From Rubrivivax sp. (lineage in GTDB: Bacteria; Pseudomonadota; Gammaproteobacteria; Burkholderiales; Burkholderiaceae_C), in NCBI GenBank assembly GCA_022843905.1, contig JALHMT010000043.1, forward strand, positions 1 through 44,531: a DNA stretch of 44,531 nucleotides, given 5' to 3'. Numbering within the stretch: the first letter of the stretch is position 1; the number at the start of each line of letters is the position of its first letter. Below are positions 23,507 to 31,987 of this stretch, piece by piece. Below the pieces are notes generated by a model. The model saw only the letters and a program-made list of their open reading frames with translations. It searched no databases and was not told the DNA's origin. The position numbers were made by a program, and so were the translations under genes.

Positions 23507-24778
23507 ATGGACGCAGCGAAGTACTTCATCCGCGGCGTGACGCTGCTGGCGACCGACCCGGGCCTGCAAGAGGCGTTGTCGAGGGTGTATGAAAGCTCGG
23601 AGCGTCCGCGATGCATGTGCGTTCGCGGTGGCGTGGAGATGTACATCGCCAAGCATGGCGAGTACGTCGTCAAGCGCATGCCGGGCACCGGGGACATGCA
23701 CCATCCGACCTGCCAGTCCTTCGAACCAGAGCCTGGTCTCTCGGGCCTGGGCGAGCTCGTCGGCGAGGCCATCGTCGAGCACAACGCCGATCACGTGGAG
23801 ATCCGGACCGACTTCCCGTTCTCCAGGGTCTCCGGCAAGGCAATGCCGCGCGGGGAGGCGAACGGCGAGCCTCCCGCCGTGAATGCATCGCGCAAGCGGA
23901 TGAGCCTGCGGGCGGTACTGCACTTCCTCTACCACCGCGCCGGGCTCAACCGCTGGTATCCGGCGATGGAGGGCAGGCGCTCGCAGGGCGTGATCAAGAA
24001 GTACCTCGAGCTTGCGGCGGCCGGCGTGACGCTCAAGGGCGAGACCTTGGACAAGCGCCTGTACGTGCCCGAGCCGTTCCGCGTTGCCGACAAGGAAGAG
24101 ATCGGTGAGCGGCGGCGGCGCAAGTTGGCCATGCTGCTCTCGCCGGGCGACGACGTGGCCTACAAGATGGCGATCGTCATAGGCCAGTTCAACGGCGTCG
24201 AGCAAAGCGCCTACGGGCGCAAGCTGATGGTCAAGCACATGCCGGACGTACCGCTGTACATGGAGAACAAGGCCTGGGAGCGCGCCGAGCGCGCCTATGC
24301 GGCCACCCTGCAGGCTCGTGACGCCGATCTGGAGCGCAAGCCGATGATCGTGATGGCCGCGCTGATCTACGCCAAGCGTGAGCACCTCTACCAGGTGGAC
24401 TCGTTGTCGATGACCCTGGTCTCGGATCAGTGGATACCGCTCGACGGCCTCCATGAGCTGCCGCTGGTCGAGGAACTGCAGCGGCAGGGCCGTGCCTTCT
24501 TGAAGCCGCTGCGCTTCGACGCCAAGAGTGGTGCTTGCTTCCCGAACGCACTGCTGCTCGACACCGAAGGCGGGCCGTTCCCGCTGCATGTGGTGAGTGC
24601 CTTTCTTGACCCGAAGGAACAGAGCGCCAAGGAGAAGGCGGTTCAGGCCGCGGGTGGCGACGCGTGGGTGTGGCGCACCGACCAGGCCTTGCCTGCGCTG
24701 CCGCCGCGTGCAGGTTCCAGGACAGCCCTTGCAGGGTCTGACGTGGCGCGAGGTCAGCGCGTCCCCGAAGTCGAATAG
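23507..24778 (+). CDS. DUF1173 family protein
   Basis: A 423-residue soluble protein. The N-terminal part has CMCVRGGVEMYIAKHGEYVV and GTGDMHHPTCQSFEP, with Cys/His residues that may bind metal; the C-terminal part has ALLLDTEGGPFPLHVV and WVWRTDQALPALP, as in DUF1173 proteins of plasmids and integrative elements. Function unknown. ATG 23507 follows CAGGAGG. It lies between the recombinase-fold gene and the DinG gene. Confidence 0.75.
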   Translation: MDAAKYFIRGVTLLATDPGLQEALSRVYESSERPRCMCVRGGVEMYIAKHGEYVVKRMPGTGDMHHPTCQSFEPEPGLSGLGELVGEAIVEHNADHVEIRTDFPFSRVSGKAMPRGEANGEPPAVNASRKRMSLRAVLHFLYHRAGLNRWYPAMEGRRSQGVIKKYLELAAAGVTLKGETLDKRLYVPEPFRVADKEEIGERRRRKLAMLLSPGDDVAYKMAIVIGQFNGVEQSAYGRKLMVKHMPDVPLYMENKAWERAERAYAATLQARDADLERKPMIVMAALIYAKREHLYQVDSLSMTLVSDQWIPLDGLHELPLVEELQRQGRAFLKPLRFDAKSGACFPNALLLDTEGGPFPLHVVSAFLDPKEQSAKEKAVQAAGGDAWVWRTDQALPALPPRAGSRTALAGSDVARGQRVPEVE

Positions 24779-24787
24779 CAATGGTGA

Positions 24788-24812
24788 GCCGCGGGGCGCG
24801 AGCGCCCGCGGC
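24788..24812. terminator. GC-rich hairpin after DUF1173 gene
   Basis: GCCGCGGG (24788-24795) pairs with CCCGCGGC (24805-24812) around a nine-base centre, ten bases after the DUF1173 stop. No U tract follows, so it may attenuate or protect the message rather than end it. The 130 bp up to the DinG gene contain nothing else recognisable. Confidence 0.4.
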
Positions 24813-24943
24813 AAAGGCTCCCGACGAAGCCAGTAGCGGGGGCAACGCGAGGCCACCGGCGTCAGCCGCGACTCGCGATCGGCTGGCGCTGGGCCTTTGC
24901 GAGCGGCTCTTGAGCTCAGACGCTTGAACCGTAGGCTGGCCGC

Positions 24944-27109
24944 ATGGTCCGCGAGGAAGAGAAGCACCTGATCCGCCAGTGCGTCGACGCGCTGCGAGAG
25001 GGCATTCCGGGCTTCAAGTCGCGCCGGCCGCAGATGGAGATGATCGCGGCGGTGGCCAACACGCTGGCCCGTTGCCGCGCAGAAGACGAACAGGCGGGCA
25101 ACGGCGACCACCTCGCGATCGTCGAAGCCGGTACCGGCACGGGCAAGTCGTTCGGTGCCCTGGTGCCGGCGCTCGTGATGGCGAAGTCCAGGCAAAAGCG
25201 CCTGGTAGTGAGTAGTTCGACGGTGGCGCTGCAACACCAGTATGCGGAGAAGGACGCGCCCAGCCTGCAGCGCTTGGTGCCAATCCCCTTCACCTTCGCA
25301 GTTGCGAAGGGCCGACGCCGTTACGCCTGCACGGCCAAGCTGCAGGCGGAGGGCAAGCTGGCGGGGCAGGGTGGCCTCGACCTTGCGGGCGAGCGTGGCC
25401 CCGGCGGTGCCGAAGACGCACCGCGGCGGGTGGCAGTGATGAGGGAGTTGCTGGCTTCCTTCGACACGGGTCGATGGAGCGGGGATCGGGACGAACTGCC
25501 GTTGCCCGTGGTCGACGAGGTGTGGGATCGCATCACCACGGATCGCCAGGGCTGCGCCGGTTCCAAGTGCCCGGAGTTCGCACGGTGCCCGTTCCAAGCC
25601 GCGCGGCAGCGGGTCAAGGAGGCGGACCTCGTGATCGCCAACCATGACCTCGTGCTGTCGGCCATCGACATGAATGGGGCGAGTGTCCTTCCGCCGCCCC
25701 AAGAGACCATCTACGTGTTCGACGAGGCCCACAGCCTGGCCGCCAAGGCGGTGGAGCACTTCTCGGCCAGGCATGCGCTGCGCGGGGCGATCGACTGGCT
25801 GGAAGGGGCGTGCAACGCGGTGCGCGATGCGGTTCTCGGGCTGCGGCTCGACGAGCAACTGATCCGCGACAGCCGGACCAGTGCCGAACGCATCGAGCGG
25901 GCGTTGCGCGATCTGCACCAGCGGATCCACGGCACCAACGGCTTCGAGGAGAAGCGCGCCCGCCGGTTCAAGTCCGGGCCATTGCCGGACTGGTGCGAGG
26001 CGGCTGGTGGGCAGGTCCTGGCCGCCGGCGAGGAGTTGCAGAAGACCTTCGCTTCGCTCAGGGAGCATGTCCTCGAGAAGGCGCCGAGTGTGGGCACGCT
26101 GGCCACGCAGGTTCTGTCCGTGCTGGGCTTCTACGTGGTGAGGCTGGAAAACCTGGTGGACACCTGGCACCTGATGCTGGCCGAACAGCCGGAGGATGCG
26201 CCGCCGATCGCGCGCTGGATCGAGCGGCATGACGAAGGAGGTCGCCCGGACGACTATCTGGTCTGCGCGTCGCCGATCAGCGGCGGCGACAAGCTTCGCA
26301 AGCTGCTGTGGAATCGCGCGAGCGGTGCCGTGGTGATGTCCGCCACCCTGACGTCGTGCGGCACCTTCGACCTGTTCCTGCGCCAGTCGGGTCTCGGCTT
26401 CTTCGACAGCCCGGCCTTCCTGCGTGTCGAGTCGCCCTTTGACTTCCGCAAGAACGCGCAGCTCGTGGTGCCGGCGATGCGCACGGAGCCGACGGCCGCA
26501 GAGCAGCACACGCGCGAGGTCAGCGACCGGCTGCCGGCGCTCGTGGAGACCCTCGGCACTCTGGTGCTCTTCACATCGGCACGACAGATGCGCGAGGTCT
26601 ACGCCCAGTTGCCCGAGGATCTGAGGCGGGTCACCTTGGTGCAGGGGTCGATGCCCAAGGGCGAGATGCTTGCGCGGCACCGCGCAGCCGTCGACCGCGC
26701 CGATCGGTCCGTGCTGTTCGGCCTGAGCACCTTCGCCGAAGGCGTTGACCTGCCAGGGGAGTACTGCACGCACGTCGTGATCGCCAAGCTCCCGTTCTCG
26801 GTGCCGGACTCGCCGCTCGAAGAGGCGCGGCGTGAGTGGGTCGAGTCGCGGGGTGGGTCGCCCTTCATCGAGATCACGGTGCCGGAGGCCGCGGTGCGGC
26901 TGAAGCAGGGCCTGGGGCGGCTGCTTCGCACGATCCATGACCGAGGGCGCGTGACGATCCTGGACAGGCGGATCGTGACCAAGCGCTGGGGTGGGCTCCT
27001 CATGCGCGGCATGCCCGACTTCGAGGTCGTGATCGAGCGTGGTCGCACAACCCGCCCAGCGGCGGCCCGTACCGAGGACTTGAAAGAGCCGAGTCCGGCG
27101 GGACCATGA
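24944..27109 (+). CDS. dinG: DinG-like ATP-dependent DNA helicase
   Basis: A 721-residue SF2 helicase of the XPD/DinG group. Walker A is EAGTGTGKSFGAL near residue 62, the DEAH box is VFDEAHSLAAKAV near 259, and motif VI is in RLKQGLGRLLRT. Four cysteines of an iron-sulphur cluster are present at 129, 204, 209 and 215 (YACTAKL, QGCAGSKCPEFARCPF). DinG enzymes unwind 5' overhangs, R-loops and D-loops. The start is ATG 24944; the ribosome site is weak. It forms part of a DUF1173-DinG-RDF-SbcD-SbcC gene string. No Csf genes or CRISPR array are near, so a type IV CRISPR link is not supported. Confidence 0.88.
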   Translation: MVREEEKHLIRQCVDALREGIPGFKSRRPQMEMIAAVANTLARCRAEDEQAGNGDHLAIVEAGTGTGKSFGALVPALVMAKSRQKRLVVSSSTVALQHQYAEKDAPSLQRLVPIPFTFAVAKGRRRYACTAKLQAEGKLAGQGGLDLAGERGPGGAEDAPRRVAVMRELLASFDTGRWSGDRDELPLPVVDEVWDRITTDRQGCAGSKCPEFARCPFQAARQRVKEADLVIANHDLVLSAIDMNGASVLPPPQETIYVFDEAHSLAAKAVEHFSARHALRGAIDWLEGACNAVRDAVLGLRLDEQLIRDSRTSAERIERALRDLHQRIHGTNGFEEKRARRFKSGPLPDWCEAAGGQVLAAGEELQKTFASLREHVLEKAPSVGTLATQVLSVLGFYVVRLENLVDTWHLMLAEQPEDAPPIARWIERHDEGGRPDDYLVCASPISGGDKLRKLLWNRASGAVVMSATLTSCGTFDLFLRQSGLGFFDSPAFLRVESPFDFRKNAQLVVPAMRTEPTAAEQHTREVSDRLPALVETLGTLVLFTSARQMREVYAQLPEDLRRVTLVQGSMPKGEMLARHRAAVDRADRSVLFGLSTFAEGVDLPGEYCTHVVIAKLPFSVPDSPLEEARREWVESRGGSPFIEITVPEAAVRLKQGLGRLLRTIHDRGRVTILDRRIVTKRWGGLLMRGMPDFEVVIERGRTTRPAAARTEDLKEPSPAGP

Positions 27110-27144
27110 ATCTCCACATTCACCAACTTGCGAAGGAGAGATGA

Positions 27145-28605
27145 ATGGTCGCAATGGCACAGAGCAAGGCGAACGGGCAGGGCGGTGGCCTGGTCCCGAC
27201 CGCGGGCGGCGCGGTGGCGATCCCCACGCTGCTGGGCCGCTCGGCGCAGCGCATCCCGGTGGGCGGCCGCATCCGGGCCGGCATCAAGGTGCTGACCCGG
27301 CGCGCGGCCGAGTCCGGCCAGGCGCGCGAGATCTACGACGCCGGCGTGGCGCAGGGCAAGGGGTTCGACGCGATCGAGCGGGAACTCGCCGCAGCGCTGC
27401 CCGACCTCAAGAACCCGCTCACGCCGAAGAACGTCCCGTACTTCACCGTCCGAGGTGAGGACTTCCCGAACCCGGAACTTGCGCGGCAGATCACGAACCT
27501 GTATGCCGAGGATCGTGGCGACGGTGTTCAGCGTCTGTATCGCTTCCCGGTGGTGTTCCCGGCCGATGCCTGGCAGAACGTCATGCCGCATGAGCTAGTG
27601 ACCTGGACGTCCAGCGAACGGCGCTTCTGGTCCGAGTACTCCGAGGACGGGCAGACGCGGTACTGCAAGACCTACGAGCAGCCGCCGGCGCCGGGCGCAG
27701 GCCGCCGCGTCGTGCGCATCTTCGGCGGCCGCAAGGTGACGCTGCGCGCCGAGAACAACGGGCTGTGCGATCCGGAGAGCTGCGCCGAGTACCAGGGCAA
27801 GAAGTGCAACCTGTCGGGCCGGTTCATCTTCTTCGTCCCCGGCATCAAGTCGATCAGCGCATTCGAGCTGCCGACGAACAGCTTCTACGCCATGCAGGCG
27901 GCCATCGAGAAGTTCCAGACGATCGGCTTCATGCGCGGCGGCCGCATCTCTGGTTTCCTCGACGGCCAGCGCACGCCTTTCTACATCAGCAAGCGTCTGG
28001 TGGAGGTCTCGCGGATCGACGAGGAAGGCCGTCCAACCCGCGTGGCCCAGTGGCTGATTGAACTCGAGGCGCCGGTGGATCCGACCGCACTGCTGCGCCA
28101 CGACGAGGACCTCGACGCGCTCGAGCTTCGCGCTGCGGATGCGGCCAACGTCCTCCAGGGCCATGGTGGCGGGACGAGCACCGTCCAGGTGGTCAGTGAA
28201 GACGGCGTGATCGAGGTCGCGAGTCCGTCCCCTGTGGTCGAGCAAGCCGGGGAGCGCGGCCAGCGCTCTTCCGGCGCGCCAACCGCGAGCAAGCCGGCGG
28301 CGCCGGCGCGGGCCGAGCCTGCGCGCTCCGCCCAGCCGAAGCGCGGCGAAGCGCCGCTGGCTGGCAGGTCGGCAGCGGCGGACGCTGGTGTCGAGGCCAA
28401 GGAGGTGGCGTGGCTGTTCGATGCCGCCGCGGCGCTTGGTGTCGATGCGGAGAGCTACGAGCGCTACGCCACCAAGCGCTGGGGCCAAGGCTGGAAGAAG
28501 GCCGCCGGTGGCCGCAAGCGCGCACTGGAGGACCTCACGCCCTTCCAGGACGACGGCGCCGGCTTCGTCGAGAAGGTGAAGGGCGAGCTCGAGGTCTGGG
28601 CCTGA
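27145..28605 (+). CDS. RDF-like/gp3-like Cys-cluster protein
   Basis: 486 residues. The core region has GRRVVRIFGGRKVTLRAE then CDPESCAEYQGKKC, three cysteines that with a nearby ligand could hold zinc, followed by SGRFIFFVPGIKSISAFEL. This pattern is seen in plasmid and element proteins annotated as recombination directionality factor-like or metal-binding. Residues ~340-420 are a low-complexity Ala/Pro/Arg linker, and a short helical domain ends the protein. ATG 27145 has AAGGAGAG upstream; ATG 27154 is also possible. Recruitment of DNA repair enzymes is suggested by DinG and SbcD neighbours only. Confidence 0.6.
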   Translation: MVAMAQSKANGQGGGLVPTAGGAVAIPTLLGRSAQRIPVGGRIRAGIKVLTRRAAESGQAREIYDAGVAQGKGFDAIERELAAALPDLKNPLTPKNVPYFTVRGEDFPNPELARQITNLYAEDRGDGVQRLYRFPVVFPADAWQNVMPHELVTWTSSERRFWSEYSEDGQTRYCKTYEQPPAPGAGRRVVRIFGGRKVTLRAENNGLCDPESCAEYQGKKCNLSGRFIFFVPGIKSISAFELPTNSFYAMQAAIEKFQTIGFMRGGRISGFLDGQRTPFYISKRLVEVSRIDEEGRPTRVAQWLIELEAPVDPTALLRHDEDLDALELRAADAANVLQGHGGGTSTVQVVSEDGVIEVASPSPVVEQAGERGQRSSGAPTASKPAAPARAEPARSAQPKRGEAPLAGRSAAADAGVEAKEVAWLFDAAAALGVDAESYERYATKRWGQGWKKAAGGRKRALEDLTPFQDDGAGFVEKVKGELEVWA

Positions 28606-28731
28606 GTGCAGTCGGCGCCGTGCAAGGCGGCGCCACCGCTGGACCCGCCAGCGCTTGAAGCCTGGCGCCGCGGGCCGATGCTGGCGGTGGGTGCTCAGGA
28701 CGCTCACGCACAACCGACGGAAGGAACTCTC

Positions 28732-30063
28732 ATGATCAAGGTGGCGCAGTTCTCGGACCTGCACTTCAGCGGGAAGAACCTCGACGAGGCGGGCCGATGC
28801 TTCGGCTTCGCGGTGGACCAGGCGATCATGCACGGCGTTGATGCGGCCGTGATCTCGGGCGACGCGACGGACCATGCGCTCGACGTGCACAGCCCGGCGG
28901 TCGAGCGCCTTGCGCGCGAGGTCCGGCGTCTCGCCGACCACTGCCCTGTGCTGATGCTGCAGGGGACGTTCTCTCACGAGCCTCCCGGCACCCTGGCGAT
29001 CTTTCCGCTGCTCGGCGGCCGCCACCCGGTGTTCGTGGCGGACCACCTCGGCCAGGTCGCGCTGATGGAGGATGGTCGCTGGGTGCCCTCGCAGGCCTGG
29101 CGCTTCGATGCGGTCCCCGCCGGAGCGCGGGCCATCTTCACCTGCGTCCCGACAGTCAACAAGGCGGTTGTGGCGGCCACCGTCGGCGCGACCGAGGCTG
29201 CGGAAGCGGTCGGTCAGGAACTGGCCGCGCTGCTGGCCGGATACGGGTCGATCAACCGAGCCGCACGGGCAGCGCAGGTGCCGACGATCGGCGTAGCGCA
29301 TGGCACGGTCACCGGCTGCGTGACGGAGCACGGCGTGCCGATGGCGGGCTTCGACCACGAGTTCACCACCACGAGCCTGTTCACCGCAGGTACACAGGCC
29401 TTCATGCTCGGGCACATTCACAAGCACCAGAGCTGGGACGACGGCGGGCGCGTGATCGCCTATGCGGGCTCGATCGGCCGCTTCCACCACGGGGAGATCG
29501 ATGCCAAGGGCTTTCTGCTGTGGGAGGTCGAGGCGGCGGCGGCCCGATTCCAGTTGGTCGAGACGCCGGCGCGGCGCACCGTGGACCTGGTGTTCGAGGG
29601 AGTGCCGGATGCCGAGCAGATCGCCGCGGCGGTTCGTGAAGTGAACGTGTCCGGCGCCTACGTCCGGGTGCGGTGGCAGGTGGGTGAAGAGGAACGAGGC
29701 AGCGTGGACCGCGAGGCCATCAAGCGGGCCCTGGGCGACGCCGCCGACGTCCAACTCGAAGGGCGCGTCGTTCCCGTCGTGCGCAGCAGGGCGGCAGGGA
29801 TCTCGCGCGCGTCGTCGCTGCAGGAGAAGGTGAGGGTGTGGGCACGCGCCACCGGCAGCATGGACGGTCCGCTCATCGACCGCCTCGAGGCCCTGGCCCA
29901 CCGTGAACCCGCCCAGATCGCGAATGCGATCCTGGCCGGCGACGAGGAACCCGGTCCGACTACCGAGCCGGTCCCCGACGAGACGGCGCCGCTGCCGCAG
30001 CCGTCCGGGGACGGGCGTGTGGCGGAAGCCCTGCGCGAAGACGAGGCGATTGAGCTGTTCTGA
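28732..30063 (+). CDS. sbcD: SbcD-like metallophosphoesterase (nuclease subunit)
   Basis: A 443-residue calcineurin-like phosphoesterase. Metal-binding motifs are in order: FSDLHFSG (Asp9, His11), SGDATDH near 43, QGTFSHE in place of GNHD near 82, GVAHGTV, and LGHIHKH near 227. The GNHD replacement keeps the His but loses the Asn, which may alter activity. ATG 28732 follows AAGGAA. The next gene, 83 bp on, is sbcC, so the two should form an Mre11-Rad50-type complex that cuts hairpins and blocked DNA ends. Since sbcC is interrupted, its partner may now be the paralogue at 33812. Confidence 0.85.
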   Translation: MIKVAQFSDLHFSGKNLDEAGRCFGFAVDQAIMHGVDAAVISGDATDHALDVHSPAVERLAREVRRLADHCPVLMLQGTFSHEPPGTLAIFPLLGGRHPVFVADHLGQVALMEDGRWVPSQAWRFDAVPAGARAIFTCVPTVNKAVVAATVGATEAAEAVGQELAALLAGYGSINRAARAAQVPTIGVAHGTVTGCVTEHGVPMAGFDHEFTTTSLFTAGTQAFMLGHIHKHQSWDDGGRVIAYAGSIGRFHHGEIDAKGFLLWEVEAAAARFQLVETPARRTVDLVFEGVPDAEQIAAAVREVNVSGAYVRVRWQVGEEERGSVDREAIKRALGDAADVQLEGRVVPVVRSRAAGISRASSLQEKVRVWARATGSMDGPLIDRLEALAHREPAQIANAILAGDEEPGPTTEPVPDETAPLPQPSGDGRVAEALREDEAIELF

Positions 30064-30146
30064 AGCGGACAGGTCTTGAAGGAAGCGAAGGCGGCCGGAG
30101 ACTCGTTCGAAGCGGGTCGACGGGCGGCCATGCATGGAGCAAGAAG

Positions 30147-30359
30147 ATGGACGATCAAGTGAAGCAAGCGGACGAGGTGTCCCGCGACGGCTACCAACCG
30201 CTGTCGCTGACGCTCACTGGTTTCAAGGGGATCCGCAGCGGTCTCGGTCGGGACACGATCACGCTCGATCTCGAGGCGCTGGTCGGTGACGCGCAACTGG
30301 TGGCCATTGCGGGCAGCAACGGGCGCGGGAAGACCACGGTGATGGACAACCTGCATCCC
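30147..30359 (+). pseudogene. sbcC: 5' part of interrupted SbcC gene
   Basis: The first 71 codons of an SbcC/Rad50-type ATPase: SLTLTGFKGIRSGLGRDTIT and Walker A in AGSNGRGKTTVMDNLHP. The frame then runs into the inserted element and stops two codons later. The remainder of the gene is at 42374-44383. If 30360-42373 were removed precisely (the element plus one copy of its 6-bp core), His-Pro would join directly to Tyr-Leu-Val and the frame would be open, matching the paralogue's DNLVPYLGL. Confidence 0.93.
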
Positions 30360-30412
30360 TTATGTTGAATTCACTGTGTCAACAGTGGGCCAAGACGCGG
30401 CGTCTCACTGCC
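30360..30412 (+). repeat. Left terminal inverted repeat
   Basis: Three blocks match the right end in inverse order: TTATGTTGAATTC (30360-30372), GTGTCAAC (30376-30383), and TCACTGCC (30405-30412). The first matches at 11 of 13 positions, the other two exactly. The last block contains the merR stop codon. CACTGT/ACAGTG around GTCA (30372-30387) adds a small local dyad. Confidence 0.75.
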
Positions 30413-30812
30413 GCTGCAGGGTGGCAATCAATGGGCATGAAAGCTTGCCCCGCCTCGTGCAGCAGTCGCGAACGAGGCCAGCCAGCGCCGACTCGATCCG
30501 CCGCAGATCCTTCAGCTTCTGGCGCACGTCAGCGAGCTTTGCTTCAGCGAGCTTTCTCGCCTCGTCACAGTGCGTGCCGTCGTCCAGTCTCAGCAAGCCC
30601 GCAACCTCGTCGAGGCTGAAGCCCAGGCGCTGTGCGGCCTTCACGAACCGCACCCGTGCGACGTCCTTCGCCTCATAGCGCCGAATGCGGCCGTAGGGCT
30701 TGTCGGGTTCGGGCAGCAGCGCGCGGCGCTGGTAGAAGCGCACCGTCTCCACGTTGACCCCGGCCGCCTTGGCGACGGCCCCAATCGTCAGTCCCTGCTG
30801 ATCGCTGTCCAT
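30405..30812 (-). CDS. merR: Mercury-responsive regulator MerR
   Basis: 135 residues. The N-terminal winged helix (TIGAVAKAAGVNVETVRFYQ) and the dimer helix are typical. The three mercury ligands are at the canonical positions Cys82, Cys117 and Cys126 (THCDEA, RDCC, LSCPLI). It is divergent from merT and binds the operator at 30818-30848, repressing without Hg(II) and activating with it. The stop codon falls inside the element's left terminal repeat, so the cargo fills the element to its edge. Confidence 0.97.
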   Translation of the reverse strand: MDSDQQGLTIGAVAKAAGVNVETVRFYQRRALLPEPDKPYGRIRRYEAKDVARVRFVKAAQRLGFSLDEVAGLLRLDDGTHCDEARKLAEAKLADVRQKLKDLRRIESALAGLVRDCCTRRGKLSCPLIATLQRQ

Positions 30813-30817
30813 GCCGC

Positions 30818-30848
30818 TTGACTCCGTACATGAGTACGGAAATAAGCT
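30818..30848 (+). promoter_or_regulatory. mer operator-promoter
   Basis: TTGACT (30818-30823), a 19-bp spacer and TAAGCT (30843-30848): the overlong spacer is diagnostic for MerR-activated promoters. The dyad CCGTAC-N4-GTACGG (30824-30839) sits in the spacer. It is almost the Tn501/Tn21 sequence and drives merTPCA; merR is read divergently from the same region. Confidence 0.95.
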
Positions 30849-30880
30849 TACGCCATCGTCTCTCCGACCGAGGAAAGTGC

Positions 30881-31231
30881 ATGACGGAATCGCAGACCGG
30901 GCGCGGCGCGCTCGTCGGCGGCGGACTGGCCGCGATCCTGGCTTCCGCGTGCTGCCTGGGCCCGTTGGTGCTGGTGACCCTGGGCTTCAGCGGTGCGTGG
31001 ATCGGCAACCTCACGGCGCTGGAGCCCTATCGGCCGTTGTTCATCGGCGTGGCGCTCGTCGCCATGGGCTTCGCGTGGCGCCGCATCTATCGGCCTGCTC
31101 AGCAGTGCAAGCCGGGCGAGGTGTGCGCGATCCCTGAGGTGCGGTCCACCTACAAGGCCGTCTTCTGGATGGTGGCCGTGCTGGTGCTGATCGCGCTTGC
31201 TTACCCCTTCGTCCTTCCGCTGTTCTATTGA
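30881..31231 (+). CDS. merT: Mercuric ion transporter MerT
   Basis: A 116-residue inner-membrane protein with three hydrophobic helices. The vicinal pair Cys24-Cys25 (ASACCLGPL) lies in the first, and Cys76/Cys82 (QQCKPGEVC) in the cytoplasmic loop, all at canonical positions. It takes Hg(II) from MerP and hands it to MerA inside. ATG 30881 has AGGAAA upstream; merP follows 13 bp on. Confidence 0.96.
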   Translation: MTESQTGRGALVGGGLAAILASACCLGPLVLVTLGFSGAWIGNLTALEPYRPLFIGVALVAMGFAWRRIYRPAQQCKPGEVCAIPEVRSTYKAVFWMVAVLVLIALAYPFVLPLFY

Positions 31232-31244
31232 CCAGGAGTGCTCC

Positions 31245-31517
31245 ATGAAGAAGCTGATCGCCGTCCTCGCCCTGTCCGGCGCGGCCGCCGTCCAGGCGGC
31301 GTCGCAGACCGTGACGCTGGACGTGCCGGGCATGACCTGTGCGGCGTGCCCGATTACCGTGAAGAAGGCGATCTCGAAGGTCGATGGCGTGAGCAAAGTC
31401 GACGTGAGCTACGAGAAGCGCCAGGCCGTCGTGACCTTCGATGACGCTAAGGCCAGCGTGCAGAAGCTGACCCAGGCGACCGAGAACGCGGGCTATCCGT
31501 CCACCGTCAAGCGCTGA
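31245..31517 (+). CDS. merP: Periplasmic mercury-binding protein MerP
   Basis: 90 residues with a signal peptide (KKLIAVLALSGAAAVQA, cleavage near residue 19) and an HMA fold carrying GMTCAAC, Cys32 and Cys35 of the precursor. It binds Hg(II) in the periplasm for MerT. ATG 31245 follows CAGGAG. Confidence 0.96.
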   Translation: MKKLIAVLALSGAAAVQAASQTVTLDVPGMTCAACPITVKKAISKVDGVSKVDVSYEKRQAVVTFDDAKASVQKLTQATENAGYPSTVKR

Positions 31518-31542
31518 CGCCGCAGCGATCGAGGAGGCCATC

Positions 31543-31950
31543 ATGAGCGTCATGACGCGCGTCGCGGACAAGGCCGGAGCGCTGGGCAGCATCGTGTCGG
31601 CGATGGGTTGCGGGGCTTGCTTCCCGGCCCTGGCCAGCCTCGGCGCAGCACTCGGGCTCGGCTTCCTGAGCCAGTTCGAGGCCGTGTTCGTCACCGTGCT
31701 GCTGCCGCTGTTCGCGGCGCTGGCGCTGCTCGCCAACGCACTCGGCTGGTTCAGCCACCGCCAGTGGCAACGCAGCGTGCTCGGCATGATCGGTCCGGCC
31801 ATCGTGCTGGTCGCCAGCTTCACCGTGGCCGAAAAGCTGCTCTACGTGGGCCTCGCGACGATGGTCGCGGTGTCGGTGTGGGACTTCGTCTCGCCGGCGA
31901 ACCGGCGCTGCGGGCCGGACGGCTGCGAAGTCCCGCCCAGGCACGCCTGA
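31543..31950 (+). CDS. merC: Mercury transporter MerC
   Basis: 135 residues, four hydrophobic helices, with MGCGACFPALASLGAALG carrying the Cys pair (23 and 26) and a Cys pair near the end (RRCGPDGCEV). Close to MerC of Tn21 over its length, slightly shorter in the third helix region. It gives a second Hg(II) uptake route. It sits between merP and merA as in Tn21-type operons. Confidence 0.94.
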   Translation: MSVMTRVADKAGALGSIVSAMGCGACFPALASLGAALGLGFLSQFEAVFVTVLLPLFAALALLANALGWFSHRQWQRSVLGMIGPAIVLVASFTVAEKLLYVGLATMVAVSVWDFVSPANRRCGPDGCEVPPRHA

Positions 31951-31987
31951 AGCTATCACGCTGCGGCTGCCGGCGGAAGGTAACCCG

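Noticed and set aside
24944..27109. DinG as part of a type IV CRISPR-Cas system
   Set aside because: No csf genes and no repeat-spacer array in the window; neighbours fit a plasmid DNA-processing module instead.
23456..27160. Long minus-strand open frame opposite DUF1173 and DinG genes
   Set aside because: No recognisable domain; both opposing genes have clear motifs, and the frame is explained by GC-rich third positions.
27595..30135. Minus-strand open frame of 846 codons
   Set aside because: Antisense to the RDF-like and SbcD genes; no motif and no ribosome site.
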